Source: Meconema thalassinum (Eukaryota; Arthropoda; Insecta; Orthoptera; Tettigoniidae). Taken from it: a stretch of DNA of 64,000 bases. The notes beneath the pieces are model-generated. The model ran no database searches and was not told the DNA's origin. It was given only the letters and a program-made list of their open reading frames with translations. How positions within the stretch are numbered: the first letter of the stretch is position 1; every line of letters starts with the position of its first letter. Made by a program: the position numbers and the translations under genes. Below are positions 21,091 through 32,960 of this stretch, in pieces. The stretch is from assembly GCA_946902985.2 (NCBI GenBank), contig OX336399.1, positions 163,662,911-163,726,910 on the forward strand, written 5' to 3'.

Positions 21091-21504
21091 TTTTTTTATT
21101 ATTAAATATTATTGAAATAAACAGGATCTCAATAGATAGTGAAATAGGCCTACCGGGGAAATCACGTTAAAAACAATGCGTCAAGTACATTACCTCACAG
21201 GTGGCGTGGAAAGGTATGCATATTATGAAGAATGCAACTTTTCAGCCTTTTGAATCATTATATCTCAAAAACGGTGACTCTTATGAGAAAAAGTGTTGAG
21301 ACAAGTTTTTTTTATGATAAAACTTACCGTTTGGCTCACAAACGCAATAAACCCATATAGGCGAACTTTGACCTTGAATATTTTTTTTGCCGATGTCGAA
21401 CCGATAGGGACTTTTCACATTTCATTTATAATGGTGTTTCGACCATTATAACAAAATTTCAGCTCTATGCGAATTTTGGTAACCTTGCATGTCCAACTTG
21501 ACCG
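21091..21504. other. unidentified filler between FB1 and the RT remnant
   Basis: Begins with a T-run and AT-rich sequence. It is neither A-family nor Gypsy pol. The provirus should encode the N-terminal part of RT here (about 130 residues), so this stretch replaces deleted pol sequence. No end repeats are obvious. Confidence 0.45.
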
Positions 21505-23540
21505 GGCTAGATACTTTTCTGCTTTAGACTGTGCGAGTGGATATTGGCAGATTCCTATAGCACAAGTAGATCGATGTAAGACAGCACTCAGAAAGGACAT
21601 TTCGAGTTTAAAAGAGTGGTTTTTGGATTAAAATCAGCACCAGCTACTTTTCAAAGACTGATGAATACAATACTGAGCGAATTAGTAGCATTACGCAGTT
21701 TAATTTATCTCGATGATATAATTATTTTTGCAGCAACACTTAATGAGCACCATATAAGACTTAGACAAGTGTTGTAAAATGAGAACATGATATTCAATTA
21801 GAACCAGATAAATTTGAATTTTTAAAGACAGAATTGCAATATCTAGGTCACATTGTAACTTCTGATGGAGTCTCACCAGAACCTATGAATATTAAAGCCA
21901 AAATAGCATTCCCGACTCCCAAGACACCAAAGGATATTAAATCATTCTTAGGACTAGTAGGTTACTATAGGAAATGTTTACCACAATTTAGTAAGATTTC
22001 AAAACCACTTAACGATTTGCTATAGAAAAATGAAATTTGGAAATGGGATATTGAACAGGAAGAGAGCTTTGATAAATTAAAAGAACAGATCACAGCACCG
22101 TCAGTTTTAAAATTTCCAGATTTTACACAGCCTTTCGTGTTAACTACAGACGCTAGTAACTATGCAATTGGAAGCATATGAAGTCAAGACGAGATAGGCA
22201 GTGATAGACCAACAGCATTTGCTAGTAGAACCTTAAATAAGGCTGAAATTAACCATGCAACTATAGAAAAATAACTGTTGGCCATTATGTGGGTATGCAA
22301 ACATTTTCGTCCATATTTGCTTGGAAGAACGTTTACTATTGTCACAGATCATAAACCTTTGACATGGGTATTTAATGTAAAAGACCACACTTCACGTTTA
22401 ATGAGATGGAGACTTTTGATAGAAGAATATCAACACAAAATTGTATATAAAGGAGGACACATTGAGTAGGTACCCAGAGGTAAATAATATTCAAGACACT
22501 AGACAGGAAATCTTAGAAGACAGAAAACTAAAATTGCTAAACGAGATGCATGAATGTCCCATAGGAGGCCATCAAGGCGTACAGAGGACGTAAGAGCGTT
22601 TGCAATTATACGTATCTTGGAAAAACACGTTTCGAGACATAGAAGCTTATATTAAAAGATGCCCAGTTTGTTAGTTGAATAAACAAACGATTCCTAAAGT
22701 TAATGCAGAATTGCAAATAAGAGACACACAAGACCAGCCATGGGACAAGATTTATTTAGATATAGTTGGTCCATTTTCTATGACAGAAAGAGAGAATAAA
22801 TACATTTTAACATGCCAAGACAATTTGAGTAAGTACATTATTGCTATTCCAATTGAGAATATGACAGCAGAAACAATAACCCAAAATTTGATATACGAGG
22901 TAGTATTGAAATACGGAATTCCAGGTCAAAACTTGACAGACCAGGGAACGCAATTCATGAGTGAAATGTTTGTTCAATATTGTAGACTATTAAGTATTAA
23001 GAAACTCAATAATAGTGTTCATCACCCGGAAACTAATGGTAGTTTGGAAAGATCACACAAAGTACTAGTAGAGTACTTGCGCTGCTTTGGAATCAAATTA
23101 CAGAATGATTGGGATCAATGTATTCCATTTGCTTGTTTCGCTTACAACACATCACCACACAGTGTTACAAAATTCACACCCTATGAATTATTATTTGGTA
23201 GGAAGGCCAACATACCAGGACAATTACAAAAGATTCCTCAACCTTTGTATAATCTTGAGAATTCAATTCATGATATCAAGCAAAAGTTCCAACAGGCAAA
23301 AGAAAGGTTACAGACAGCTAAAGTTAAACAGTGTGACAAAGTAAATGAAAATAGGAAAGATAATTATTACAAACGTGGAGATTTAGTGTTGGTAACTAAA
23401 GAGCAGAGACGAAAGTTAGATCCTCTATGGGTAGGACCATATGAAGTAAAGAGATAAAGGGAACAAATGTTACCCTAATTAAAGAAGGTACGGTAAGTAA
23501 AAAGCAAATTAAGTCACATATTAATAGAACGAAACCATAT
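21505..23540 (+). pseudogene. pol: pol part 2: RT (C-terminal two thirds), RNase H, integrase
   Basis: Starts inside RT at YFSALDCASGYWQIPI, reaches the catalytic YLDD at 21706-21717 and the LGHIVTSDG and FLGLVGYYRK motifs. RNase H is recognised by LTTDASNYAIGS and TDHKPL. Integrase has an HHCC finger ending in CPVC, then D in LDIVGPF, D in TDQGTQF and E in NGSLERSH (22675-23457 is open). Stops at 21775, 22023, near 22178, 22273 and 22467 and at least two frameshifts inactivate it. Continuous with env downstream. Confidence 0.88.
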
Positions 23541-23581
23541 TATGTTACAGACTTGATCTAAACACGATAGTCTGGAGGAAC

Positions 23582-25483
23582 GTGCTTATGCTTCTGATAA
23601 TTACTTGGTGGTGGACAGAAGGAACTCTCAAGAAAGGAGCCTACGCTATGAAAATAAGCCAACGTACAGGACTAGACCCAGGAACCATGGATCTCGGTCA
23701 AGGTTCGTACATAGCAGAAGTCAAGAGTCAAACAGGAGTGTATTTTGACAATAGAGGTAGTATATATTTTTACCCGACGGAATGGAGTTTTGTAAATTAT
23801 GTAGATTTAAAACCTGTAAGAAATTTATGGAAAAGAACCAAAGAACAAATAGCATCACTTAATGAGATACGTACCAGACTGAGCAATGAGACTTGGTTTG
23901 CTTATACTGATTGCAAGCCAAGTGTTCCTTATTTCCAATCCAAAAGACGTGTAATTGACAAAATTAAAGACATTCTAATATATTTAACGGGAAAAGATTC
24001 TAACTCGAGAAAGAGACGAGATTTATTTGGTTTCGTAGGCAAAATATTAACATTCTTATTTGGAACAGCCACCGAATACGAAGTAATTGCAAATTATGAA
24101 CACATAGAAACAATGGAAAAGTATCACTTAGAATTTTTGAGAATTGCATCAGAACAATTACTAGTATCAAAATCAACTATTTTTACCATGAACACAACCT
24201 TAAGAGACATGCCATTTAATGAAAGAAAGTTAAAGGAAGCTTTGAAAATTTTAAACAGTAACATGACAACACAGAATAGGGAATTAAGAAAGGAACTTGA
24301 TACTAGTCTCGTATTAATTGAATTAATTAAACAAATTGAACGTGGAACAGAGGAATGTCAACACACATTTGACTTATTAATAGACGTATACTTGCATGCT
24401 CAGGATGGTGTTCTCCAACCACAGCTAATCACAATTCAAAAGAGAAGAGAAGTTCTTACTCAACAAGCAATGCCAGTATCGACAATGTTCCCTCCCTTCA
24501 CTTCTTCCGAACTCCTATCATTAATTCAACCAACTATTTACACTCAAGGGCAATATCTAGTGTATGCAGTTAAAATACCTATGGTATTAGAAACACAAGT
24601 TGTTTTACACAAGGTAATACCTTTTCCTGTAATAATGAAATCAAACTCAACAACTAAAGTGCTAAATGTTAAAGAAGAATATATTTTTGTGGATGTGTTA
24701 AATGAGAAATATGGACATATCACTGAATATGAACTCGATAAATGTCTTCAGCCTAACTATTTAAACTATGTGTGTGCAGAAATTACGCCAATAGCCACAT
24801 ATATCCCTAATACGGATTGTGTATCTATACTACATTATTGCACCCTAATACTTTTCAAATTCCGGATACTTGTATATTTAATTACTCACCTTTAAAATAA
24901 ATTATATGGTTACCTCTTTATAGAAGATATTCATGGCTATATGTAGCACCAAGAATGGAATTATTTACAACAGTTTGCTGTCAAAATGGTGAAAAACATT
25001 CAGATAGATTACAAGGAAGAGGCATACTTACCCTAAGAAAGGATTGCAAAGGATTAGGTAGTAAAACTACTTTATTTCCATTTTCACATCATGAAATGAA
25101 TTTAACCAAGGATGACATATTCCTATTTATTGACGTAAACATTGATTGTTGCCTATCCCTTCCAGACCAAGCAATAATAAAGGATGTCCCATTCGACCTT
25201 CCTTTATCCAATATGTCATCGGTAGACGATCTAAGATCAGCAAGTCTTAAAATAGATGAGGTAAATAAATTCATTGATGAACAAAAACTTAGAGAGGAAC
25301 AGAGATCCCATCATTGGAAAAGAATTGGTACTGTATGGTACACATAATTATGTATTATCACTACTCTTATTTATAGGTATAAGCTTATGGTTATGTGGAT
25401 GTTGCTGTTGTTCAAGTTGTAGAAAATGTAGTTCTTGGTTAGTTAATCAATTGCATGCAAGTTGTTTTAAGTGTTTATCATAA
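23582..25483 (+). pseudogene. env: env of the Gypsy provirus (F-type fusion glycoprotein relative), frameshifted
   Basis: Errantiviral Env relates to baculovirus F proteins and mediates membrane fusion. The first frame (23582-24895, 437 codons) contains a furin-type basic site RKRR at residues 143-146 (24008-24019) followed by a hydrophobic, glycine-containing fusion-peptide-like segment, then a heptad-rich region. The frame shifts near 24900, continues at 24955-25347 and shifts again near 25330. A hydrophobic transmembrane stretch followed by a Cys-rich tail ends at 25483. The N-terminus lacks a clear signal peptide. With two shifts the gene is not functional. Confidence 0.8.
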
Positions 25484-25707
25484 GTATGTGTATTTTATTA
25501 AGTGTTTTTTAATGTATCGATGTTTTATGTAATGTTGCAATACATTATTTTGGGCTGATGAAGGGGCAGAGTTAGACCCTGAAGCATGTAGACCATATGT
25601 AATTTGACTATATTAAAAAATTGTGCCCTAAAATCACTTTTAACAATGTAAACAGAATTAACATTTCAAAAGAAGATGTCTGAAAATTTCCATAGAGGCA
25701 AAGTTTA

Positions 25708-25896
25708 ATGAATATATCAAAACCAGCTGATGTCATTGTAAATCGACCAACACGATCTGACTCAATACGTTCCATGCCTTCTGATCCAGAACTATCTGAG
25801 TTACAAGAAACTAATGTAGATGAACCTACGGATCAACCCTTAAGGATGTCCAACCGACTTAAAAAGAGAGAATTTTGGTCGATATACAAAAATTAA
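25708..25896 (+). other. short ORF between env and the 3' LTR, function unknown
   Basis: 62 codons with SDPELSELQE and a basic RMSNRLKKREF end, a pattern like the R-R-S-x-R-x-R-K ends of some retroelement polyproteins. It is out of context after env and just before the polypurine tract. I cannot assign it and it may not be expressed. Confidence 0.3.
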
Positions 25897-25924
25897 GATA
25901 TTGGCAATCTGTAATTTTTGTCTT

Positions 25925-25936
25925 AAAGAGGGGAGG
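25925..25936 (+). promoter_or_regulatory. polypurine tract of the Gypsy provirus
   Basis: AAAGAGGGGAGG directly precedes the 3' LTR start TGTGGCATAATT. It would prime plus-strand DNA synthesis and it fixes the LTR left edge. Confidence 0.75.
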
Positions 25937-26527
25937 TGTGGCATAATTGCGCCCATCCTAATCAAGAGTAATTACTAATGACCTAGTATTATTATTGTTA
26001 CTAGTCTAAGTAGAGAAATCACTCTTCGTTGCAATGTTATTATGAAGCAAGGCTGATGGTCATATAGCTTGAGGCAACCTATGTACTTAGGACAGAAAGT
26101 CTTGGCTAACATTGTGCCACTTCATAAATAAGAACATTCCAAGGAGGTATTTATCTCCGGGTCCATGTTTAACGTAAACTAACCTGATTGTGGCCGGCTA
26201 GCTGTTTCACAATAACAAGTAATATGTGTGTAATCGAGGTCAGGAATTGCCCTCTAGACTTTACTGAGCACATCAGGGTAGTATATAAGAAGCTAAAATA
26301 TTATGCTCATAGTCTTTCTGTGAACAACATCGCTACTACTCACAACTGTACCGTCTTTGAAGACTTCACTTCAAACACCTACTTGTGGAAAATAAACCTA
26401 TCATCTGCACTCTTCGACTTCTATTTCGTTCAACGTCCCTTGGAAGGCTCTTTCCAAGGCAGAGCCCTTACCCAATAATTCTTTCGAAAACTCATAACAT
26501 CCAAAATTAATTGAGTGTCTCGACTGG
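25937..26527 (+). repeat. 3' LTR of the Gypsy provirus
   Basis: Counterpart of 7814-8389 with substitutions and a 17-bp extra block near 26455. TATATAAG near 26282 and AATAAA near 26392 are conserved. The flanking base string after CTCGACTGG differs from that after the 5' LTR. Confidence 0.82.
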
Positions 26528-27430
26528 GAGTCGCAAGTTCATTCATGATGTACCACGAACAATCTTTTGGGTTACACAACTCATTTCAAAACCTTCTTCC
26601 AACCAAAGGTCATTACTCGTATAGGTGCAACGTTGACAGTGTCAAACTATAGATACGTTGAATACTACAGCAATGGACTGTTGTGCAGTGTCAATGCGAG
26701 AGATAATTTATGTAGAATCCTGGACGGGTGTCCAGATAAATATGTAGATTTATCGATGAATGTTTTGTGAGAATCTACAAACTCAGGTCCTCACAGATTC
26801 TTCCTCGCGTCTGAGTTATTATACTATTCCAAAAGAAGATGAAGAATTTGAAAAATACCATTTTTTTTGTCGACCAGCACCAAGTATGTTACAAATATTA
26901 TTTACATAAGCTGTGAAGAGGCAGAAATGGGCTCTGCATGATGTTATATACTAAGTTTGGTGGGGAGAGGAAATGAAGTAAGTCGATTTTCTCCGAACAA
27001 CTTACCAACGAGAAAACACTCTCATTTATGTAAACACCAATGGGAGGTAATCTTGGGAAAGGGAAGGATGATAGCCAATGGCAGTATGGCCTATCAGGTG
27101 GTGGCCGGCTGTCGACAGTCTGACTTTCTAGAAACCAGCAGGTTTCTGGGAAGCCTGAGTGGTAAGGAAGAGGACTGGCCATTTGCAAGAATTGTTAGTC
27201 AAAGACTGCCTTCATGTTTTGAGAGTAACTCTCCATGTTTCTCCAAGTAAGAAATACATGGTTCCACTCTCAAGTTTATGACAGGGCTCGGCTTGTTTAC
27301 CTGAGTAGCCTTCTGATGGTCTAGAAATGTGCTTTGGCACGTTGAAGCAGATTTACTGAGTTTAACTGGTGTTTCCAATATGAAAAGTAATTATTTATTT
27401 AATCGTATGGTAATTTATACAATATACAAT
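26528..27430. other. no gene or repeat recognised
   Basis: Overlapping short open frames on both strands at 26898-27250 show no domain. No repeat shared with the rest of the window was seen. Confidence 0.4.
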
Positions 27431-27439
27431 TATACATAA

Positions 27440-27730
27440 CAAGCTATATTGAAACTTTGAAGTCCATCCTTCCCAACCATTCGGTTAAGTCGGGTGTGAG
27501 AGTGAACCAATCATCAGGAATGCCAGGGTACGAATAAAGAGGACAGCGTTGGACCAGATGTTCGATCGTCTGTTCTTCCAGGTTACACTCACACATTGAT
27601 GAGCTGATCCAGCCCCGCTTGTACCTGAAATAATTGCTGCAACCATGTTCAGTCCTCAGCCTCTTGATGCGGCACCAGAAGTTCCTCGGTAAGTCAAAGC
27701 CGTTTGGTTTGTTCGTGGGATCAAGATGGT
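27440..27730 (-). pseudogene. C-terminal fragment of a non-LTR retrotransposon ORF2
   Basis: On the minus strand the sequence has FWCRIKRLRTEHGC, then MCECNLEEQTIEHLVQRCP and LTPDLTEWLGRMDF. A C-x-C...H...C module close to the end of ORF2, followed by a short hydrophobic end, is usual in Jockey/R1/I-type elements. Only the tail survives, fused upstream to unrelated sequence. It would be one of the 5'-truncated copies typical of LINEs. Confidence 0.6.
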
Positions 27731-28159
27731 GGGCACTTGTTCCCAATAGAAAAGTAATAATAATAATATTTAAAAAACCAAAATTATTGGAAGACACAGG
27801 TTGGATTTGAATATCAAGTGGGTCGCTAGGCGAGGCACATGACTCGAGTACCGTGGTAAGAGATTTCTTTGTTTTGGAGAAAGGAGGAGCAACTCTTTCC
27901 TTACCAGAGGCATCAAGTCTTCTACATCGCAGCGTCTTAAAAGTCAATACAAATATGGCAGAGGATGTTAAAGATATAGCTTCGAAGTATGTTCCACCTG
28001 TCTGTTTGTGGTTCTACAACCAGATAGTTTCAACTGGGAGTGATGATGTTGGTGCTGAATAATGAATAACTTCCTCTGAACCTCACTTCCTTGATGTATA
28101 TAAATCGTGTTGCAGTGTAATGATATTTGCTCTCACAGTAAGTCTGCTATATAATAATA

Positions 28160-28942
28160 CAGTGAGATTCTTTCGCTGGAGCAGGGCTGGCGGCCGCGCT
28201 CCTTCTGCCAGGTAACCGAGCTTGGGCCGCAGGGTTGCGCGGAGGCGAGCTAACAAGGGTCATTAAAGTCATTAATTAAGTCACACAACTTTCATCAACG
28301 AGGGTGTGTAGTGTCAGCGCACAGATAAGAAGATAACATAAACAGCTTCCTGCAAGATTTAATTAAGGAAGCACAGATGTTTTTTAATTTCTTGGGAATC
28401 TGGATGACCTCACGTCACCAGTTACAGGTTATAACTTACCTTTTAACAGAAGATGCTGAAAATGTTCTCCTTTAGCTGACAGACAGTAACTTTGGAAGTT
28501 ACATCGTTACTTCATGTAGCTACACCTGTACACCCCCCCCCCCCCCCCTGCTAGTTTGCTGTAATTAATCGAAGCACGGACCTAAGCTCATTTGATATTC
28601 AATTGTGGGATAATTTAAAATACAAAGTGTACAGATCAATTACCCGCACTCTAGTGGAGCTGGAGAACAATATACGGCAGCAGATATCCCTCACAACAGA
28701 AAGGAATTGCGCGTAAACGCTAATTTATTTACACGGTACAACGCCTGTCTGTCAGCTGAAGGAGAAAACACTCAGCATCTTCTGTGAAAAGGTAAGTTCT
28801 TTAATCATGACTTGCCGGTGAATTTACCATTAATTAACGTACTTTGTTACGGTTTCCACCTGCGCGCAATCCGCGGACCGACCTCGGTTGGCTGGCGGAA
28901 GTCGCGGGCCGCCGACCCCGTTCCAGCTAAAGAATCTCCCTG
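28160..28942. mobile_element. palindromic TA-type MITE, copy 2
   Basis: 783 bp with ends CAGTGAGATTCTTTCGCTGG and the inverse of CAGGGAGATTCTTTAGCTGG, TA on both sides (28158-28159 and 28943-28944). The body aligns with 10612-11409: GGCGGAAG blocks near the ends, the ATGTTCTCCTT blocks and a homopolymer C-run (about 28530-28548) where copy 1 has a G-run. It is non-coding. Confidence 0.83.
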
Positions 28943-28944
28943 TA

Positions 28945-29760
28945 GTATAATACGCAACAAGCCCATAATGGCAATAACTTAGACACAAGTATGTTTATAA
29001 AACGAGCAAAGCGAGTTTTATAATTCCCATTCGAGTGTCTTAATTACCATTATAGGCGAGTTGCATACGACTGTTTATGTTCGATGATAATTATAACTTT
29101 AATTCATGTTCGAACATAAATATTCATAAATATCTGTCGACATTCCGCCAGTTTCGTTTACAGAACAGAGCGCATGGGACGCAGAGAATACTGTACCTTG
29201 TATTCGACCACGGCCTCCTCGAATACCCGACTATGACACTTTAGCCACGCAGTGAAATTTAAAATAGGAGGCCGTGGAAGTCAGCACAGGTGCGATGCTA
29301 TCCTTACCTAATTGGTCAAACAGCTGTATCGTAATGAAAATCTTGAGCTCTGATTGGTGGAGAATCTGTATTATAATGAAACTTGAACTATAATGAGCCT
29401 CTTTAAGATGCAGTTTTCTGGCATATACAGTAATATTTATGTTTCTAACTTTACACCCATCATCTATATCTAAATAAGAAGCAAAAGTCAGAATGCTACT
29501 TTTTTCTCTCTAGTGTCCGAGATGGTAGCTTTTCCCACTCCATAATGTTTTGACAAAGACGATCCACTTTCACATCTTTCTCTTTATTATTTCGAGTTTG
29601 GTGTCTATAGTCAGAAATTTATGTTTCTTCTTCAGTGTCCCTGATAACGCCATAATACGACATTGTACAAGGCACAGGTCGAACATCAATTCCCCTCGAT
29701 TTTCCTTAATTCCACTCGGTCCTCCAAGGGGCCCAAAAATGATTTCCTCAACTCCGCTCA
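28945..29760. other. AT-rich sequence with a short palindrome, no gene
   Basis: ATAAAACGAGCAAAGCGAGTTTTAT near 29000 forms a short hairpin, flanked by inverted GACAC...GTGTC. Otherwise nothing is recognised. Confidence 0.4.
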
Positions 29761-29971
29761 GGCTTTGGCAAGGGGTAGGCAAAGGAAGGGTCGAGGACAA
29801 GAACTGTAGGGGTAGACCAAGGTTAGAATATGTTAAACAGATTGCCTTGAATGTAGGGTGTGTTAGCTATGTAGAGATGAAACGATTAGCTCAGGACAGG
29901 GAGGTATGGAGAACTGCATCTAACCAGTCAAAAGACTGAAGACTCAAACAACAACAACAACAACAACAACA
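29760..29971 (+). mobile_element. 3' end of a non-LTR retrotransposon with AAC tail
   Basis: The frame reads GRPRLEYVKQI and EMKRLAQDREVWRTASNQSKD, the conserved ORF2 end of a widespread insect non-LTR family, then stops and is followed by an AAC microsatellite (29944-29971). The same end occurs at 54600-54777. The copy is strongly 5'-truncated. Confidence 0.72.
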
Positions 29972-32405
29972 GGTTGGCTAAATTTATCTTAACATTTTTA
30001 GTATAAGTAGGAATTTCTAGGTTATGTTCGGAAATCCGAACCCCCTCAGTCCCAATTAGTTCGGATTTTCGACGCCGTACTGTAACTTATTTAAGGCGAC
30101 GCGGACGATACAAGACAGCTAAATTAGCAACCAATTTAGCAATATTTGAACCCCACTCAGTCACGTCAACAGCTCGTGCGTGAGTCGCTATAACTCTGTT
30201 ATGAGGGGTGACAACGCCCACTTTAAATAACGTCACGAATGTTATGTGGGTGGAGAAAAAAAACCTCGCACACTCATGCAGTCGTAAGCTGCTTGCAATG
30301 GAGCTGGTTTGTTTTATTTTGGAAACTTGGTTGGAGTATGCGGTTGGCTGGGAACGGAGAGCCGCTAGCAAGGGGGTGTGGGTGGTAGTGGGAGGAAAGG
30401 GGGTATCTGGCTCAGTTTAGGGTGGGGGATACAGGCGAAGAAGCTCATATTGATTTTTTAAGAGGGTGCTACGTTATTCAGTAAAGCAAGGACTGGTCCA
30501 AGCCAAGCAGGCAGCAAGGCAGGCAGGGTGAAAAAACATTGAGTCCCTAGATCAGGGGTCTTCAAATCACGGCCCGCGGGCCGCATTTGGCCCACAGGAC
30601 AGTTTGGTGCAAGTGCGGGGTTGGATTGAAATTGGTCTCTGTTAAACACATCTACGATGATGTAAGCGAGACAGCAATAAATCATTCACTTCCTACAGAG
30701 TCTCCACGCGCAATCGAAGGATCGACTATAGTAAGGGACACATCATTGCAGGCCTGCAGTTCAACCGGCCCTCCGCTCTGCTCTTCCCCCGCGTCCGGCG
30801 GTGTTGCCATGCTATTGTAGGCGACCAAAAAAGGAGAAAGAAACAACCGTTCAACAGGACAACACCGCACCGACTACGCGTGACCTTGAGGACTGCAATG
30901 CTGTGTCCCGCACTATAGTTATTTAACAAATTCTTTTCTCTTTTTACTTAGGGCCGTATCCACCAACTCTTTATTAACGAATAGTTAGTTAATTCGTATT
31001 TAAGATAAATAGGAGAGTTAATGCGTGATTATCGTCGATACATTTCACGAGGTCATTCGGGTTCCTAATTACTTAAATGCACTTTACGGTTCTCGCGCAT
31101 GCGTAAACTCAGCTTCACCCTGGAGTAACATGGCGAACAGATCAAGAAGCGTGTAACACCATGGAGGAAAGAATAAGAGGAGATGCCCTGAGCTCGTTTG
31201 AGTGAAGCCAAGCGCTGCAACCAAAGTGGGCGTAACCTTATCCTGTATTCGGTGTTCTGTGACTTGCATGGGGCATTGTGCATGGCTAAACCTTATTTTG
31301 CCCTGGTTTTTATCGCGCTCCGGTTATGCAACTTTGGAAATGTAATAACAGTAGTGATAAAAGTTATTTTAAAAAATCTTCAATTCTAATCTCAGCATGT
31401 GTAGGCCTACCCTAAATTTAAAAAGAAACATTCCTCTGCAAATCCCAAATTATCAAACGGCTGTCGGTCAATAATTACGGTAGGCCTACCTAATTAATCA
31501 GTTCGAGGCTAATCGTCAAGTTTCCAACCCCCACCCACAAAGTAAATACCGTACGGTACCAAAACGTATAGGCTATACCTTATTTTTGCGCAAATATGCG
31601 TCCTTTTTTAATTGTTCTGTTTATTAATTTTGAGGTTCATATTCTTGAATATCAAAATGTGTACGACCAATGAGTAAAAGTGGCTGTGCTCGAAATTAGG
31701 CCTAAAAACTGATGAATGCCTCAACACCAATAAGAATTTGGTGTAAATGCCGTGACTAGTTCGGCATCATTAATTCCCAAGATGTTCCTTCTTTGGTATA
31801 ACTCGCATCTTCAGACACCTACATTCAATTTAATCAGTCATCCTTAAAAAACTAGCCTCGCAAAGGTGCTCTAATATTTATATTTAAATTGGCTTTTAAA
31901 ACGATAACGCAGCCTATTTGTGCCAAGTACCGTGAAGTACAGAGTGTATTCTGCCTATCCAAGAAAAAATCTTGACTTGTCATTGCAGTTTTATGTCACT
32001 AAAATCCATTACTAGTTGGAGTGGTTTACGGCCATTTTCCTGCTACCTAAGGTGGGCGAGCCGTTAGGCTTCAACAGCTTGCGCAAGGCAGCGCAGCGAA
32101 GGCATCTCCTTCCTTTCTTTCCTCCATGTGTAACACTGATCGTTGTTTGCGACGCTTCCTTGAGATTTTCTGGAACATATTTATAAAGGAAGGGAAATAC
32201 AGAAGACCTTATTCATGTCAAAAGCCTTAAATGATATGAACAAAGTATTTAGCAGATCTGGCAGTTATGTGTGTACATTGCTTACTTAGCTAAATAGGAC
32301 ACGTTATCACTGGCGTCTTCGTCTGCGTTGCGGACTTGGAGTTCATTATGCAGGTGTTCGAGTCCCAGCTAGGATATTTTTTTAAAAGATTTCCGTATTC
32401 GTCTT
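29972..32405. other. unassigned sequence, one possible hAT end
   Basis: A hAT-like end, CAGGGGTCTTCAAATCACGG, lies at about 30552 and continues into GGCCCGCGGGCC, but I found no matching inverse end. The rest is AT-rich with short open frames on both strands that show no domain. A promoter-like GC-rich stretch near 30700-30880 has no linked gene. Confidence 0.4.
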
Positions 32406-32684
32406 TCTTGGTATTGGCGGCTTCAGTGGCGTAGTTGGTAGCATGCCGAGCTTCTATATCCAAGGTCGTGGGTTCAAACCCGTCCGAAGTTGTCGGATTT
32501 TTTAAAAGCGTTAAAAATCCCTCAGTATGCCTTCCTTCGGAGGGGAAGTAAAGCCGGCGGTCCCATGTCATAGATTTATGGCATGAAAAAGAACCTTCCA
32601 CTAACTACACTTGAATGAAGCAAAACCTTGTAGTTTGATCAATGCTCTCAAATTCCAACGTTCGTCACCGGACGCAGGTTGCGA

Positions 32685-32960
32685 TTTTTTTTTGTCGTGT
32701 GGCCTGCTGAGAGGCCGTGTGCAGGTCTTTCTAGTCGACGCCCGTGGGCGACCTGCGCGTCGGGATGAGAGATGGAATGGATGAAGATGAATGAAACTGG
32801 GCAAGGATGTGGAAGGAAGCGGCCGTGGCCTGTCAGAAGGTACCGTCCCAGCATTTGCCTGGTGTTGAAAATGGGAAACCACGGAAAACCATTTCAAGGA
32901 CGGCCGACGGTGGGGCTCGAACCCACGCCTCTACTGAGTCAGCAGAGAGCTTGGCCCCAT
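32685..32960 (-). mobile_element. SINE, family S3, inside S2
   Basis: Begins at the left with a T-run (poly-A tail on the minus strand) and ends at the right with reversed box B GGGGCTCGAACCCACGCC. The body has CCAGCATTTGCCTGG. It interrupts the S2 word GCGATGGCATC. The duplication is at most two or three bases, so the edges are approximate. Confidence 0.72.

Larger units (their letters stand above)
7814..26527 (+). mobile_element. errantivirus-like Ty3/Gypsy provirus with env, broken by six insertions
   Basis: Two related LTRs (7814-8389 and 25937-26527) enclose gag with CCHC knuckles, a DTG protease, RT with YLDD, integrase with HHCC and D,D,E landmarks, and an env with a basic cleavage site. 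Gene order gag-pol-env is that of insect errantiviruses. Insertions from left to right are S1, S2, a TA MITE, a pogo-derived element, a Harbinger derivative and FB1. Removing each TA, TG or TAA-flanked DNA element leaves the retroviral frame continuous, which confirms their edges. Many stops and frameshifts show it is dead. No TSD is visible around the provirus. Confidence 0.88.

Noticed and set aside
26898..27250. Overlapping open frames of about 97 codons on both strands as a gene
   Set aside because: No domain, no splice or promoter support, and mirror frames suggest chance.
30552..30600. Complete hAT element starting CAGGGGTCTTC
   Set aside because: No matching inverse end or 8-bp duplication found nearby; recorded only as a possible single end.
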